A stretch of 64,000 bases of DNA, from contig NZ_CANMQQ010000002.1 of assembly GCF_947500045.1 (NCBI RefSeq), positions 400,208 through 464,207 of the forward strand, read 5' to 3'. The notes beneath the pieces are model-generated. The model worked only from the letters and a program-made list of their open reading frames with translations. It ran no database searches and was not told the origin of the DNA. The stretch is from an uncultured Ruegeria sp. (GTDB taxonomy: Bacteria > Pseudomonadota > Alphaproteobacteria > Rhodobacterales > Rhodobacteraceae). Of this stretch, positions 44,394-52,638 are shown piece by piece. The position numbers and the translations under genes are program-made. How positions within the stretch are numbered: position 1 is the stretch's first letter; each line of letters begins with the position of its first letter.

Positions 44394-44696
44394 TTATGCA
44401 GGCAGGTCACGCTCCAACGGCTCAAGCGAACCTTCGCGCGCTGCACCGTCTGCCGATTTGGGCAGTTCGATATCGGCACAGGTTCCTGCGTCTACCAAGG
44501 TCCATGCGTTGCCTTGATAATCGACGGTCGAAGTGCCTGCACACGTGGTGCCAGGGCCAGCTGCACAATCATTCTGACCTGCCAGCGAAACGCCATAGCA
44601 TTTCTCTTTGGCTTGGGCGGTCGCGGTTGTGGCAGCGCCGGAAACGGCTGCAGCAACTGCGCTTGCGATAACCAGTGTTTTTGCGGTGTTCGACAT
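44394..44696 (-). CDS. bufA: DUF2282 bufferin precursor peptide (BufA-like)
   Basis: A 100-residue precursor. The Sec signal [25 protein letters not shown] is followed by a mature part with exactly four cysteines (C33, C44, C52, C73) in the DUF2282 pattern: [27 protein letters not shown]. In characterised bufferins some of these cysteines become thiooxazoles and the exported product sequesters copper. An acidic tail ([11 protein letters not shown]) ends the protein. It is the first gene of the operon, with about 220 bases upstream that also carry the thrS terminator. Confidence 0.88.
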   Translation of the reverse strand: MSNTAKTLVIASAVAAAVSGAATTATAQAKEKCYGVSLAGQNDCAAGPGTTCAGTSTVDYQGNAWTLVDAGTCADIELPKSADGAAREGSLEPLERDLPA

Positions 44697-44868
44697 CTCG
44701 AATTTTCCTTCTGCTGACTTAGTGTGTCTGCTTGTGACAATGACAAAGGTAGTAGCTTGATGGTCAGAGTTGAATTCACGAGCCCGTGTCTCACAACCCC
44801 GTCAAAGACCGTCATGCACTCTTGTAGGTTAACAAACTGTTTTTGAAATGAAAAATGCTATTTGTTTC

Positions 44869-44896
44869 AATCCGACCCCAGAAAAGGGGTCGGATT
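44869..44896 (-). terminator. Stem-loop terminator of thrS
   Basis: AATCCGACCCC / GGGGTCGGATT, an 11-bp stem with a 6-nt loop, 23 bases after the thrS stop. The T tract is poor, so efficiency is uncertain. Confidence 0.6.
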
Positions 44897-44918
44897 TCGG
44901 GCAATTTGCTGCTGAATG

Positions 44919-46877
44919 TTACAGCAGATCCGGCGGTGTTGCGGCCTGACCCAGTTCTTTTGTTACAGATTCAAGCGGCTGAACCTGCGTCTGTTTTTCG
45001 CCAAGACGACGGACACTGACGGTGCGCTCATCAACTTCGCGGTGACCGACGGCCAGTATGATCGGGACTTTGCCAACCGAATGCTCGCGGACTTTGTAGT
45101 TGATTTTCTCGTTACGAATATCAGCTTCGGCCCGGACACCGGCGGCTTTGAGCGTTTCAACGACTTCCATCACATAGTCGTCCGCCTCGGACGTGATCGA
45201 GGCGACGACGACCTGACGCGGTGCCAGCCAGAAAGGTAATTTACCTGCGTGTTCTTCGATCATGATTCCGACGAACCGTTCGAACGAACCAAGGCAGGCG
45301 CGGTGCAACATATAGGGGCGCTGCTTGCTGCCGTCAGCCGCGATATACGTCGCCCCCAGCCTTTCCGGCAGGTTCGGGTCGACCTGGAATGTGCCACATT
45401 GCCAGACACGACCGATTGCGTCGGTCAGATAGAAATCCAGCTTTGGTCCGTAAAACGCGCCATCGCCAGGCTCCAACGTGAAGTCACGTCCAGTCGCCTT
45501 GATCGCAGCTTCCAGCGCGCCTTCGACATGATCCCAGCTTTCGTCGCTGCCGACGCGTTTTTCCGGACGGGTGGCGAACTTGATCTCGAACTGTTCAAAG
45601 CCGAGGTCTTTGTAGACACTGGCGAGGAAGTTGATGAACTTCGCGCATTCCGCTTCGATCTGATTCTCGGTGCAGAAGATATGGGCATCGTCCTGCGTGA
45701 ACCCGCGTACGCGCATGATTCCGTGCAACGCCCCCGAAGGTTCATACCGCGAGCACGAGCCGAATTCAGCAAGGCGAAGGGGCAAGTCACGATAAGATTT
45801 CAGGCCTTGATTGAACACCTGCACGTGGCAGGGGCAGTTCATCGGCTTGAGCGCGTTGATTGCCTTTTCCTTGGCATGTTCTTCTTCGACTTCGACGATG
45901 AACATGTGCTCTTGGTATTTGTCCCAGTGACCTGAGGCTTCCCACAGCTTGCGATCCACAACCTGCGGTGTGTTGATCTCACGATAGCCGTCGGCACGCT
46001 GTTTGCGGCGCATGTAATCCTGAAGCTGTGTGTAAATGGTCCAGCCATTGGGATGCCAGAAAATCTGCCCCGGGGCCTCTTCCTGCATGTGGAACAGGTC
46101 CATCTCGCGGCCCAGCTTGCGGTGATCGCGTTTGGCGGCTTCTTCCAGCATATGCAGGTGAGCCTTGAGCTTTTCCTTGCCGGTGAAGGCTACGCCGTAG
46201 ATGCGTTGAAGCATCGCGCGATCGCTGTCGCCGCGCCAATAGGCACCCGCGATGGACATGAGTTTGAAGGCATCACCGGGAACCTGACCGGTATGCTGCA
46301 GATGCGGGCCGCGGCACAGGTCCTGCCAGTCGCCGTGCCAGTACATGCGCAGCGGCTCATCGCCCGGAATGGCGTCGATCAGCTCGACCTTATAGGGCTC
46401 GTTGTTGGCGGTGTAGAAATCAATTGCGCGCTGGCGATCCCAGACTTGCGTTGTCACGGCATCGCGCTTGTTGATGATTTCCTTCATCTTTTTTTCGATC
46501 AGGCCAAGGTCTTCGGGCGTGAAGGGTTCAGCCCGGTCGAAATCATAATACCAACCGTTTTCGATGACGGGGCCAATGGTGACCTTGGTGTCGGGCCAGA
46601 TCTCCTGAACGGCGCGGGCCATGATGTGGGCCAGATCGTGACGGATCAGTTCATTGGCCTGATCTTCATCCTTCATGGTGTGGATGGCAATCTGTGCGTC
46701 AGCATTGATGGGCCATTGCAGGTCCCAGTGCTGACCGTCTACCGTGGCCGAGATCGCCTTTTTAGCCAGCGAAGTCGAGATGTCGGCAGCGACCTGCGCC
46801 GGCGTGACGCCTGCGTCAAAGGATCGGGAGTTACCATCTGGAAAAGTAAGGGAGACTGACTGTGAGTCTAGGGCCAT
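44919..46877 (-). CDS. thrS: Threonyl-tRNA synthetase
   Basis: A 652-residue class II synthetase starting at 46877, with GAGGAGAG upstream. It has an N-terminal TGS domain ([23 protein letters not shown] cut here as residues 7-29), an editing domain with [12 protein letters not shown] and [14 protein letters not shown], and a catalytic core with MNCPCH (zinc Cys), [25 protein letters not shown] (motif 2), and [15 protein letters not shown] (motif 3). The anticodon-binding C-terminus contains [15 protein letters not shown]. The length is normal. No T-box or leader hairpin was seen. Confidence 0.97.
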   Translation of the reverse strand: MALDSQSVSLTFPDGNSRSFDAGVTPAQVAADISTSLAKKAISATVDGQHWDLQWPINADAQIAIHTMKDEDQANELIRHDLAHIMARAVQEIWPDTKVTIGPVIENGWYYDFDRAEPFTPEDLGLIEKKMKEIINKRDAVTTQVWDRQRAIDFYTANNEPYKVELIDAIPGDEPLRMYWHGDWQDLCRGPHLQHTGQVPGDAFKLMSIAGAYWRGDSDRAMLQRIYGVAFTGKEKLKAHLHMLEEAAKRDHRKLGREMDLFHMQEEAPGQIFWHPNGWTIYTQLQDYMRRKQRADGYREINTPQVVDRKLWEASGHWDKYQEHMFIVEVEEEHAKEKAINALKPMNCPCHVQVFNQGLKSYRDLPLRLAEFGSCSRYEPSGALHGIMRVRGFTQDDAHIFCTENQIEAECAKFINFLASVYKDLGFEQFEIKFATRPEKRVGSDESWDHVEGALEAAIKATGRDFTLEPGDGAFYGPKLDFYLTDAIGRVWQCGTFQVDPNLPERLGATYIAADGSKQRPYMLHRACLGSFERFVGIMIEEHAGKLPFWLAPRQVVVASITSEADDYVMEVVETLKAAGVRAEADIRNEKINYKVREHSVGKVPIILAVGHREVDERTVSVRRLGEKQTQVQPLESVTKELGQAATPPDLL

Positions 46878-46972
46878 ATCGGCTCTCCTCGTCGGTTTGG
46901 CGCCCACTGAACGCCCGGTTGCGGGTTATGTGTTCCGCTCATGTGGCAGGTGGTCGCGCGAGTGTCAAGGGC

Positions 46973-47030
46973 GGGAGCGAGGGGCGCTGCCCCTCGCGCT
47001 CCCCGAGGTATTTTTAGCCAGATGAAAAGG
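46973..47030 (+). repeat. Extragenic hairpin repeat, copy 2
   Basis: The hairpin GCGAGGGGC-GCT-GCCCCTCGC-type stem, then the tail CCCCGAGGTATTTTTAGCCA, match 21804-21859. It sits between divergent thrS and the hydrolase gene at 47093. Confidence 0.8.
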
Positions 47031-47092
47031 GATCTGTGAATTGCGAAGTGCGTGGTGACGTGCATGATGCAGAGGAAAGCAAAGAGGGTTTC

Positions 47093-47842
47093 ATGGCACA
47101 GGCGAAATTTCTGGAAACGGCTCAAGGACGCCGCTTGGCTTATCACAAGAGCGACGGGGTAGGGCCGACCATCGTTTTTTTGGGCGGGTTGAAGTCGGAT
47201 ATGGAGGGCACCAAGGCTGTGCATCTTGAGACCTGGGCGCAGGCGCGTGGACAGGGGTTCCTGCGATTTGACTATTCGGGGCACGGAGAAAGCTCGGGTG
47301 CTTTTACCGACGGGTGCATTGGAGACTGGCACGAAGATACGCTGGCCGCGGTTTCGAGATTGACCGATGGACCGTTGATTGTTGTGGGATCGTCGATGGG
47401 CGGATGGCAAGCGTTGTTGCTGGCACGTGTCATGCCCGAAAGGATTGCGGGCACGGTGACGATCGCAGCAGCACCCGATTTTACCGAAGACGGATATTGG
47501 GCGTCATTTTCGGATCAGCAGAAATCTGATCTGGAAACTGTCGGACATGTGGAGCTGCCTTCGGATTACATGGAACCATACGTGATCACAAAACGGATGA
47601 TCGAGGATGGGCGCGAGAGGCTGGTGTTGCGCGCGCCGCTTGATCTGCCATTCCCAGTGCGATTCCTGCAGGGGACTGCTGATACGGCGGTCTCGACCGA
47701 TACGGCGGTACGTTTGCTGGATCATGCCACTGGGTCTGACATGCAATTGCTGCTTGTCAAAGACGCGGATCACAGATTTTCGGACGGGCCCTGCCTGGGG
47801 TTGATTGAGCAGGCCCTACGGGATGTCATGGGAGACACCTGA
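47093..47842 (+). CDS. Alpha/beta hydrolase (carboxylesterase-like)
   Basis: A 249-residue enzyme from the ATG at 47093 (MAQAKFLETAQG). The catalytic order is intact: oxyanion FLGGLKSDMEG, elbow VVGSSMGGWQALL near residue 100, acid LQGTADTAVS near 195 and histidine KDADHRFSDG near 222. FDYSGHGESSG is typical of the ABHD10-like serine esterases. The stop overlaps the next start as TGATG, beginning a string of coupled plus-strand genes. Confidence 0.88.
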   Translation: MAQAKFLETAQGRRLAYHKSDGVGPTIVFLGGLKSDMEGTKAVHLETWAQARGQGFLRFDYSGHGESSGAFTDGCIGDWHEDTLAAVSRLTDGPLIVVGSSMGGWQALLLARVMPERIAGTVTIAAAPDFTEDGYWASFSDQQKSDLETVGHVELPSDYMEPYVITKRMIEDGRERLVLRAPLDLPFPVRFLQGTADTAVSTDTAVRLLDHATGSDMQLLLVKDADHRFSDGPCLGLIEQALRDVMGDT

Positions 47843-48834
47843 TGCAGCGAATTGGCTGGGTACTGGGGCGTCTGCTGTTGGGGTTGGTGCTGATTGGTGG
47901 ACTGGCTTATGTTTTTGGCCCCCGCGAACCCGTGGACCTGCACCCGCGTTTCGATCCACGCAAATTTGGCGAAGGCGTTCAGGTATATTTTGAAAGCATC
48001 GAATCCGCTTATGATGACATCGTGCCGGGCGTCGAAAAACGGGTGGTCTGGCGGGACGGGTTTTACGAGCAGCGAACACCGTATTCTGTGCTCTATGTTC
48101 ATGGGTTTTCGGCCTCGTCGGAAGAAATAAGGCCAGTGCCCGACCGGGTCGCGGACGCGCTGGGCGCAAACCTTGTTTACACCCGGCTTCAAGGGCATGG
48201 GCGGGACGGTGACGCAATGGCCCAAGGCACGGCCTCGGGCTGGATGCGAGACGTGGCCGAAGGGTTGGCCGCCGCACGCGCGGTCGGCGAACAGGTCGTT
48301 GTAATCTCAACATCGACGGGTGGTACTTTGGCAGCGGCGGCTGCGCTGGATGCCGAACTGAGAGCGGATGTGGCCGCCCAGATTTTGGTCTCTCCGAATT
48401 TTGGGGTAAATACGGTTGCTGCATGGGCGCCATCTTTGCCTTGGGCCCGTCGCTGGTTGCCGATTCTGATGGGGCCAGAACGGGATGTTTCCAGCTCTGA
48501 TCCCGAGAAGGACAAGTATTGGACAACGATTTACCCATGGGAGGCGGTTGTACCGATGTCTGCCCTTGTGGATGCGGTCTATGCGCTGGACTTTTCGGGG
48601 GCGCAGGTTCCGGCGCTGTTTTGGTTCTCGGATGACGATCAGGTGGTACGGCCAGACCGAACGCATGACGTGGCGCAGGCTTGGGGTGGCCCGGCCTCGG
48701 TTTCATTGGTTACGATGGGCCCCGGGGATGATCCAGCCTCGCACGTTGTGGCGGGGAACTTGATGTCGCCCGGTCAGACAGATGCGGCGGTTACCGGCAT
48801 GTTGGATTGGTTGTCAGAGCAAGGGATTCGGTGA
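47842..48834 (+). CDS. Membrane-anchored alpha/beta hydrolase
   Basis: A 330-residue protein with one N-terminal hydrophobic helix (LGRLLLGLVLIGGLAYVFG), probably an anchor facing the periplasm. The hydrolase domain has VLYVHGFSASSEEIRPV, an elbow VVISTSTGGTLAAAA (S-T-S-T-G), acid FWFSDDDQVV and histidine DDPASHVVAG. TRLQGHGRDGDAM is a lipase-like conserved loop. Coupled by one shared base to genes on both sides (TGATG). The substrate is unknown, perhaps a lipid or ester. Confidence 0.82.
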   Translation: MQRIGWVLGRLLLGLVLIGGLAYVFGPREPVDLHPRFDPRKFGEGVQVYFESIESAYDDIVPGVEKRVVWRDGFYEQRTPYSVLYVHGFSASSEEIRPVPDRVADALGANLVYTRLQGHGRDGDAMAQGTASGWMRDVAEGLAAARAVGEQVVVISTSTGGTLAAAAALDAELRADVAAQILVSPNFGVNTVAAWAPSLPWARRWLPILMGPERDVSSSDPEKDKYWTTIYPWEAVVPMSALVDAVYALDFSGAQVPALFWFSDDDQVVRPDRTHDVAQAWGGPASVSLVTMGPGDDPASHVVAGNLMSPGQTDAAVTGMLDWLSEQGIR

Positions 48835-49259
48835 TGGAGCAGCGTGTAAGCCTGATCACAATTGGCGTGGAAGACTTGGAAACTGCAGCAGTTTTCTATG
48901 AAAAACTGGGATGGCAGCGCGTCACCAGCCCGGATGGCGTGATTGCATTTGATCTGATCGGGCAGACGTTGGGTCTTTATCCGCTTGCCGCGCTGGCCGA
49001 CGAAATGGGGATAGACGCCGCCACCCTGGGGCGTGGGGCGATGACCCTTAGCTACAATTGTCGCGCGAAGGAAGATGTGGCGGCGGTGCTTGAGCGGGCG
49101 GAACGTGCTGGGGCAGAAGTGATCAAGCCAGCCGCGGATGTTTTCTGGGGCGGGCATCATGGATATTTTCGAGCACCCGACCAGACAATCTGGGAAATTG
49201 CGTTTAACCCGTTCTCGACATTAGGTGACGACGGTTCCTTCCGTTGGAACGGGTACTGA
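48834..49259 (+). CDS. VOC-family protein (glyoxalase/bleomycin-resistance fold)
   Basis: A 141-residue protein whose ATG overlaps the preceding TGA; the track start at 48807 lies inside that gene. Two beta-alpha-beta-beta-beta modules are suggested by LITIGVEDLETAAVFYEKLG and MTLSYNCRAKEDVAAVLERAERAG, ending WGGHHGYFRAPDQTIWEIAFNPF. Possible metal ligands are H and E in the second half; the first-half ligands of a true glyoxalase are less clear. Function unassigned. Confidence 0.85.
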   Translation: MEQRVSLITIGVEDLETAAVFYEKLGWQRVTSPDGVIAFDLIGQTLGLYPLAALADEMGIDAATLGRGAMTLSYNCRAKEDVAAVLERAERAGAEVIKPAADVFWGGHHGYFRAPDQTIWEIAFNPFSTLGDDGSFRWNGY

Positions 49260-49261
49260 AC

Positions 49262-49894
49262 ATGCGTCGACCGGGCAGCATGTGGAGCCTCGAGACATTG
49301 GGTCGCGTGCGTTTGTCCCGGCATTTCTTCATGCGCGATTTCCTGTATTCCGAGATCGGGAACTTTCACGCGCTGCAGAACATTCCGGACAACCCTGATC
49401 TTGCCATTGAGACGGGGCGTGCGTTTTGCGAAACACTGATGGATCCTTTGGAAGAGACCTTTGGGCGTATCGCGGTGCGCTCGGGCTATCGCTCGCGCGC
49501 TCTGAACCAGTTTGGCAATGAAAACAGGTTGAACTGTGCCCGCAATGACAACCCGCTAGAGTGCCATATCTGGGACTGGGGTGAAGGCGACGCGCGCGTG
49601 GCCGGTGCGTCTGTGGTAATTCCGTGGTTTGCTGATCGTTATGCAAAAGGACGCGATTGGCGGGATTTGGCGTGGTGGATGCATGACCATCTGGATTATT
49701 CTGAAATCTGGTTCTTTCCTAAACTCTGCGCGTTCAATCTGGTGTGGCGACACAAGCCTGTAAGGCGGATCGACAGCTATATTGCGCCGCGCGGCTGCCT
49801 GTTGCGGGCCGGGACTGATCCAGAAGAAACGCTGGCCCAAAGGCAAGCGCGGTACGCGGATTTTCCACCGTTCAGAGCAATCAACTATCCCTGA
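49262..49894 (+). CDS. Conserved protein, D-Ala-D-Ala peptidase (M15)-like
   Basis: A 210-residue protein from the ATG at 49262, three bases after the previous stop. LSRHFFMRDFLYSE, then VRSGYRSRALNQFGNEN and LECHIWDWGEG, recall the Peptidase_M15-type zinc fold (substrate arginine region and H-x-x-D), but the second zinc histidine/glutamate set is not obvious. It lacks a signal peptide. It is the last gene of the coupled run that starts at 47093. It may be a non-catalytic member of the superfamily. Confidence 0.55.
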   Translation: MRRPGSMWSLETLGRVRLSRHFFMRDFLYSEIGNFHALQNIPDNPDLAIETGRAFCETLMDPLEETFGRIAVRSGYRSRALNQFGNENRLNCARNDNPLECHIWDWGEGDARVAGASVVIPWFADRYAKGRDWRDLAWWMHDHLDYSEIWFFPKLCAFNLVWRHKPVRRIDSYIAPRGCLLRAGTDPEETLAQRQARYADFPPFRAINYP

Positions 49895-49967
49895 AGTTTT
49901 GCTTGCCCGGCTTCGGCAAACCTCTCATCCTGCAATAAAACACAAGTAACGAACGGAGGGCACCGAG

Positions 49968-50678
49968 GTGATCGAGCCGTTGGTTTTGCTGCCCGGATTG
50001 ATGTGCGACGCGCGACTGTTTGAGGCGCAGATCACAGCCTTGTCGCATGATCGCGCGGTGACAGTTGCGCCAATCACCGGTGGTGAGCGGATCGAAGAGA
50101 TCGCGTCGGGTCTGCTGGACCAACTGCCGCATCGGTTTGCCTTGTGTGGATTTGATCTTGGCGGTGGCGTCGCGCTTGAGATCGTGCGGCGCGCACCTGA
50201 AAGGGTGACACGTCTATGCTTGTTGGCGACCGATGCGCAAGTCGACACTCCTCTGATTGCGGCAGGCCGCGAAGAACTGATCGTTGGGGCGCTGACCGGC
50301 CAGTTGGACGAAGTGATGCGCAAGGTGATCGGCTCGGACATGCTGGCTCCGGGGCCGCGGCGCATTCCAATCCTGAACGATGTTCTGCAAATGGCTGAGG
50401 CCCTGGGGCCTGATGTGTTTGTACGCCAGATGCGAACCCAGCAACGCCGACCAGACCAGCATGGCACATTTCGTCGTATCAGGGTGCCCACTTTGGTCAT
50501 TTGTGGCGCGCATGACGTTGAGATCCCGGTCCGCAGGCATGCTTTCATTGCCGATCTCATCCCGGATGCGGATCTACGTGTGATTGATGAGGCCGGACAT
50601 TTCCCGACGCTGGAAACCCCTGAAACAGTGAACGCGCTGCTGCAGGGCTGGCTGCAGGTACCGCTGAGTCTAGTTTAA
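49968..50678 (+). CDS. Alpha/beta hydrolase with aspartate at the nucleophile position
   Basis: A 236-residue protein with a GTG start at 49968, downstream of GGAGGG. LLPGLMCDARLFEAQ is the oxyanion loop; the elbow reads LCGFDLGGGVALE near residue 62, so Asp (GAT) replaces serine. The acid GAHDVEIPV (~180) and base DEAGHFPTLE (~205) are in place. An Asp nucleophile is characteristic of haloalkane dehalogenases and epoxide hydrolases, but the rest looks like the small esterase group, in which the elbow is usually G-x-S-x-G-G. Its stop overlaps that of the convergent gene. Confidence 0.8.
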   Translation: MIEPLVLLPGLMCDARLFEAQITALSHDRAVTVAPITGGERIEEIASGLLDQLPHRFALCGFDLGGGVALEIVRRAPERVTRLCLLATDAQVDTPLIAAGREELIVGALTGQLDEVMRKVIGSDMLAPGPRRIPILNDVLQMAEALGPDVFVRQMRTQQRRPDQHGTFRRIRVPTLVICGAHDVEIPVRRHAFIADLIPDADLRVIDEAGHFPTLETPETVNALLQGWLQVPLSLV

Positions 50679-51259
50679 TCGTAGAAAGCTGCGCGTTCTT
50701 CTTTGGTTAGAACAGTTGGTTGTACGACCGGTTCACCAGTTCCAGAACTGAAGAAGGGCGTTTTCTTCCAGCTTCCAGACAGGCGCGACTTCAAAACCCG
50801 TTTCAGCAGACCCCAAGCGGCATAGCGGATTTTTTCATGGGTCTGTTTGCCGTCGTGTCCGGGGACAAATCCGCGTGTTGTGACAGGACCAAGATCGTTG
50901 GTGTTTGGGATGCGTTTAACGATGAAACCCGCGAACGGGAACTTGGGTGTCAATGGTGTGGTAGCAAGCGGTGCGTTGCAGCATTTGGCGTACCACCGCA
51001 ACATACCCTTGGGGCTGAGTTGCATAGCGGCCAGATGCTCGGTGCCAGTTTCGAAATTGACGTCTTCCGGCGCCATCTGAAAAATCTCGACAGGGCCGGG
51101 CGCAGGGTCAGGTTGTTCGAAATAGAGCTGGGCGGCACGGCAGTCGTGGCAGTAACAGACCACGTGGGTACCCGACCTGACACCATGTTCGGTGATGTGG
51201 CCGGAAAGTGCGCCGCAATCGCAGGAAAAAGTGAGGGTTTTTGCCGCCTCGCGGCTCAT
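50675..51259 (-). CDS. DUF6151 (GFA-like zinc-binding) protein
   Basis: A 194-residue protein. Cysteines in FSCDCGALSG and CYCHDCRAAQL resemble the zinc-binding knuckles of glutathione-dependent formaldehyde-activating (GFA) enzymes, with YAKCCNAPLATT as a further pair. The rest follows the DUF6151 pattern I recognise from marine alphaproteobacteria. It overlaps the phaZ stop by ATGA and so is co-expressed with the PHA depolymerase. No direct evidence for its role. Confidence 0.75.
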   Translation of the reverse strand: MSREAAKTLTFSCDCGALSGHITEHGVRSGTHVVCYCHDCRAAQLYFEQPDPAPGPVEIFQMAPEDVNFETGTEHLAAMQLSPKGMLRWYAKCCNAPLATTPLTPKFPFAGFIVKRIPNTNDLGPVTTRGFVPGHDGKQTHEKIRYAAWGLLKRVLKSRLSGSWKKTPFFSSGTGEPVVQPTVLTKEERAAFYD

Positions 51260-52527
51260 GCCACTTTGTTTTTGTTGGCTGCACGGTGGCGGGGTTTGCG
51301 GCTGTTTTCATTCATGAAATCGATCACAAGGGGGCGGATGTTGTCGCGCCAACTGCGGCCGGCAAAGATACCATAATGGCCCGCGCCGGGTTCAACATGG
51401 CTGGCTTTTTTGCTGTCTGGCAGACCGGTGCACAGATCAAGTGCTGCAATGCATTGGCCGGGTGCCGAGATATCGTCATTCGCACCTTCGACGGATTTGA
51501 CGGCTACATCGGTGATCTTGCCGATATCCACCTTGTGCCCGGCAACCACGAATTCGTTGCGCGCAATCTCGCGATTCTTGAACACCCGTTCGACCGTTGA
51601 AAGATAGAACTCGGCCGTCATGTCCATCACGGCAAGATATTCGTCATAGAACCGGTTGTGGGCATCGTGATCCGAGGCTTCATCCTGGCTGACACGTTGT
51701 ATCTGGTCCGAGAATGCCTTGCTGTGACGCTCAGCATTCATTGACATGAAGGAGGCCAGTTGTAGAAGCCCCGGATAAACCATCCGGCCCACACCTTTGT
51801 ATTTGAAACCAACGCGTTGGATCATGGTTTCTTCAAGCTGCCCCATTGTAACGCGCCGACCGAAATCAGTCACCTCGGTCGGGGTTGCATCGGGGTCAAC
51901 AGGACCGCCAATCAGGGTCAGCGTGCTGGGTTGTGCTTTGGGCTCGACTTCGGCCAGATAGGCGGTCGCGGCAAGTGTCAGCGGGGCAGGCTGGCAGACG
52001 GCGACAACATGCGTGTCGGGCCCCAGCTCTTTCATGAAATCGACAAGGTAGAGCGTGTAATCCTCGACATCGAACTTGCCTTCGGAAACAGGGATATCAC
52101 GCGCATTGTGCCAGTCGGTGATATAGACTTCGCAATTGACCAGCAGGCTTTTGACGGTCGAACGCAGCAGGGTCGCATAGTGACCCGACATCGGAGCGAC
52201 CAGAAGCACCTTGCGCGGCTGTTCCTTGCGACCGTTGACGCGAAAATGGATCAAATCACCGAAGGGACGCTCAAGAACGGTAGTGATGTCGACCAGATGG
52301 TCTTTGCCGTCTTCGCAAGTAAAGGTCCGAATACCCCAGTCAGGTTTGACGACCATGCGTTGGAACGTACGCTCGGTCACCTCGCCCCAGGCGGCCATCC
52401 AGTTGAAGGCTGGGTTGGGCGCCATGGAAAACAGGGGGTAGGACGCCATCGCACTTGCGGTTGCACCAAGCCACTGGTTGGTGTTACGCATGGTTTCCAT
52501 CAGGTCGTAGGTCATCATATAGCGCAT
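51256..52527 (-). CDS. phaZ: Intracellular polyhydroxyalkanoate depolymerase
   Basis: A 423-residue enzyme that degrades stored PHA granules. The ATG at 52527 (MRYMMTYDLMETM) has AGGAGG eight bases upstream, so the 52 extra track residues are discarded. It has the short-chain-length intracellular PhaZ pattern: APMSGHYATLLRSTVKSLL, nucleophile cysteine in HVVAVCQPAPLTLA near residue 180, and histidine in EPGAGHYGIFAGRSWR near 385. It is divergent from phaC, with a PhaR-like site in the shared promoter region. Confidence 0.94.
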   Translation of the reverse strand: MRYMMTYDLMETMRNTNQWLGATASAMASYPLFSMAPNPAFNWMAAWGEVTERTFQRMVVKPDWGIRTFTCEDGKDHLVDITTVLERPFGDLIHFRVNGRKEQPRKVLLVAPMSGHYATLLRSTVKSLLVNCEVYITDWHNARDIPVSEGKFDVEDYTLYLVDFMKELGPDTHVVAVCQPAPLTLAATAYLAEVEPKAQPSTLTLIGGPVDPDATPTEVTDFGRRVTMGQLEETMIQRVGFKYKGVGRMVYPGLLQLASFMSMNAERHSKAFSDQIQRVSQDEASDHDAHNRFYDEYLAVMDMTAEFYLSTVERVFKNREIARNEFVVAGHKVDIGKITDVAVKSVEGANDDISAPGQCIAALDLCTGLPDSKKASHVEPGAGHYGIFAGRSWRDNIRPLVIDFMNENSRKPRHRAANKNKVA

Positions 52528-52603
52528 CGAATGTGCCTCCTGCGTATCATCCTGAAAGTTCGGACCATTCGCCGCTTTGCCCCCCGACGCCCACGACGTT
52601 ATT

Positions 52604-52614
52604 CTGCACAGCAG
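52604..52614. promoter_or_regulatory. PhaR-type operator in the phaZ-phaC promoter region
   Basis: CTGC-ACA-GCAG. It matches the CTGC-N3-GCAG pattern seen upstream of phaP and, with one mismatch, phaR in this window, and resembles sites I recall for PhaR of Rhodobacter and Paracoccus. Confidence 0.55.
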
Positions 52615-52638
52615 CGAGACTAGGTGGGAATTGTTAAA

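Noticed and set aside
47816-48706. 296-residue minus-strand ORF
   Set aside because: Proline/arginine-rich shadow of the membrane-anchored hydrolase with no family features.
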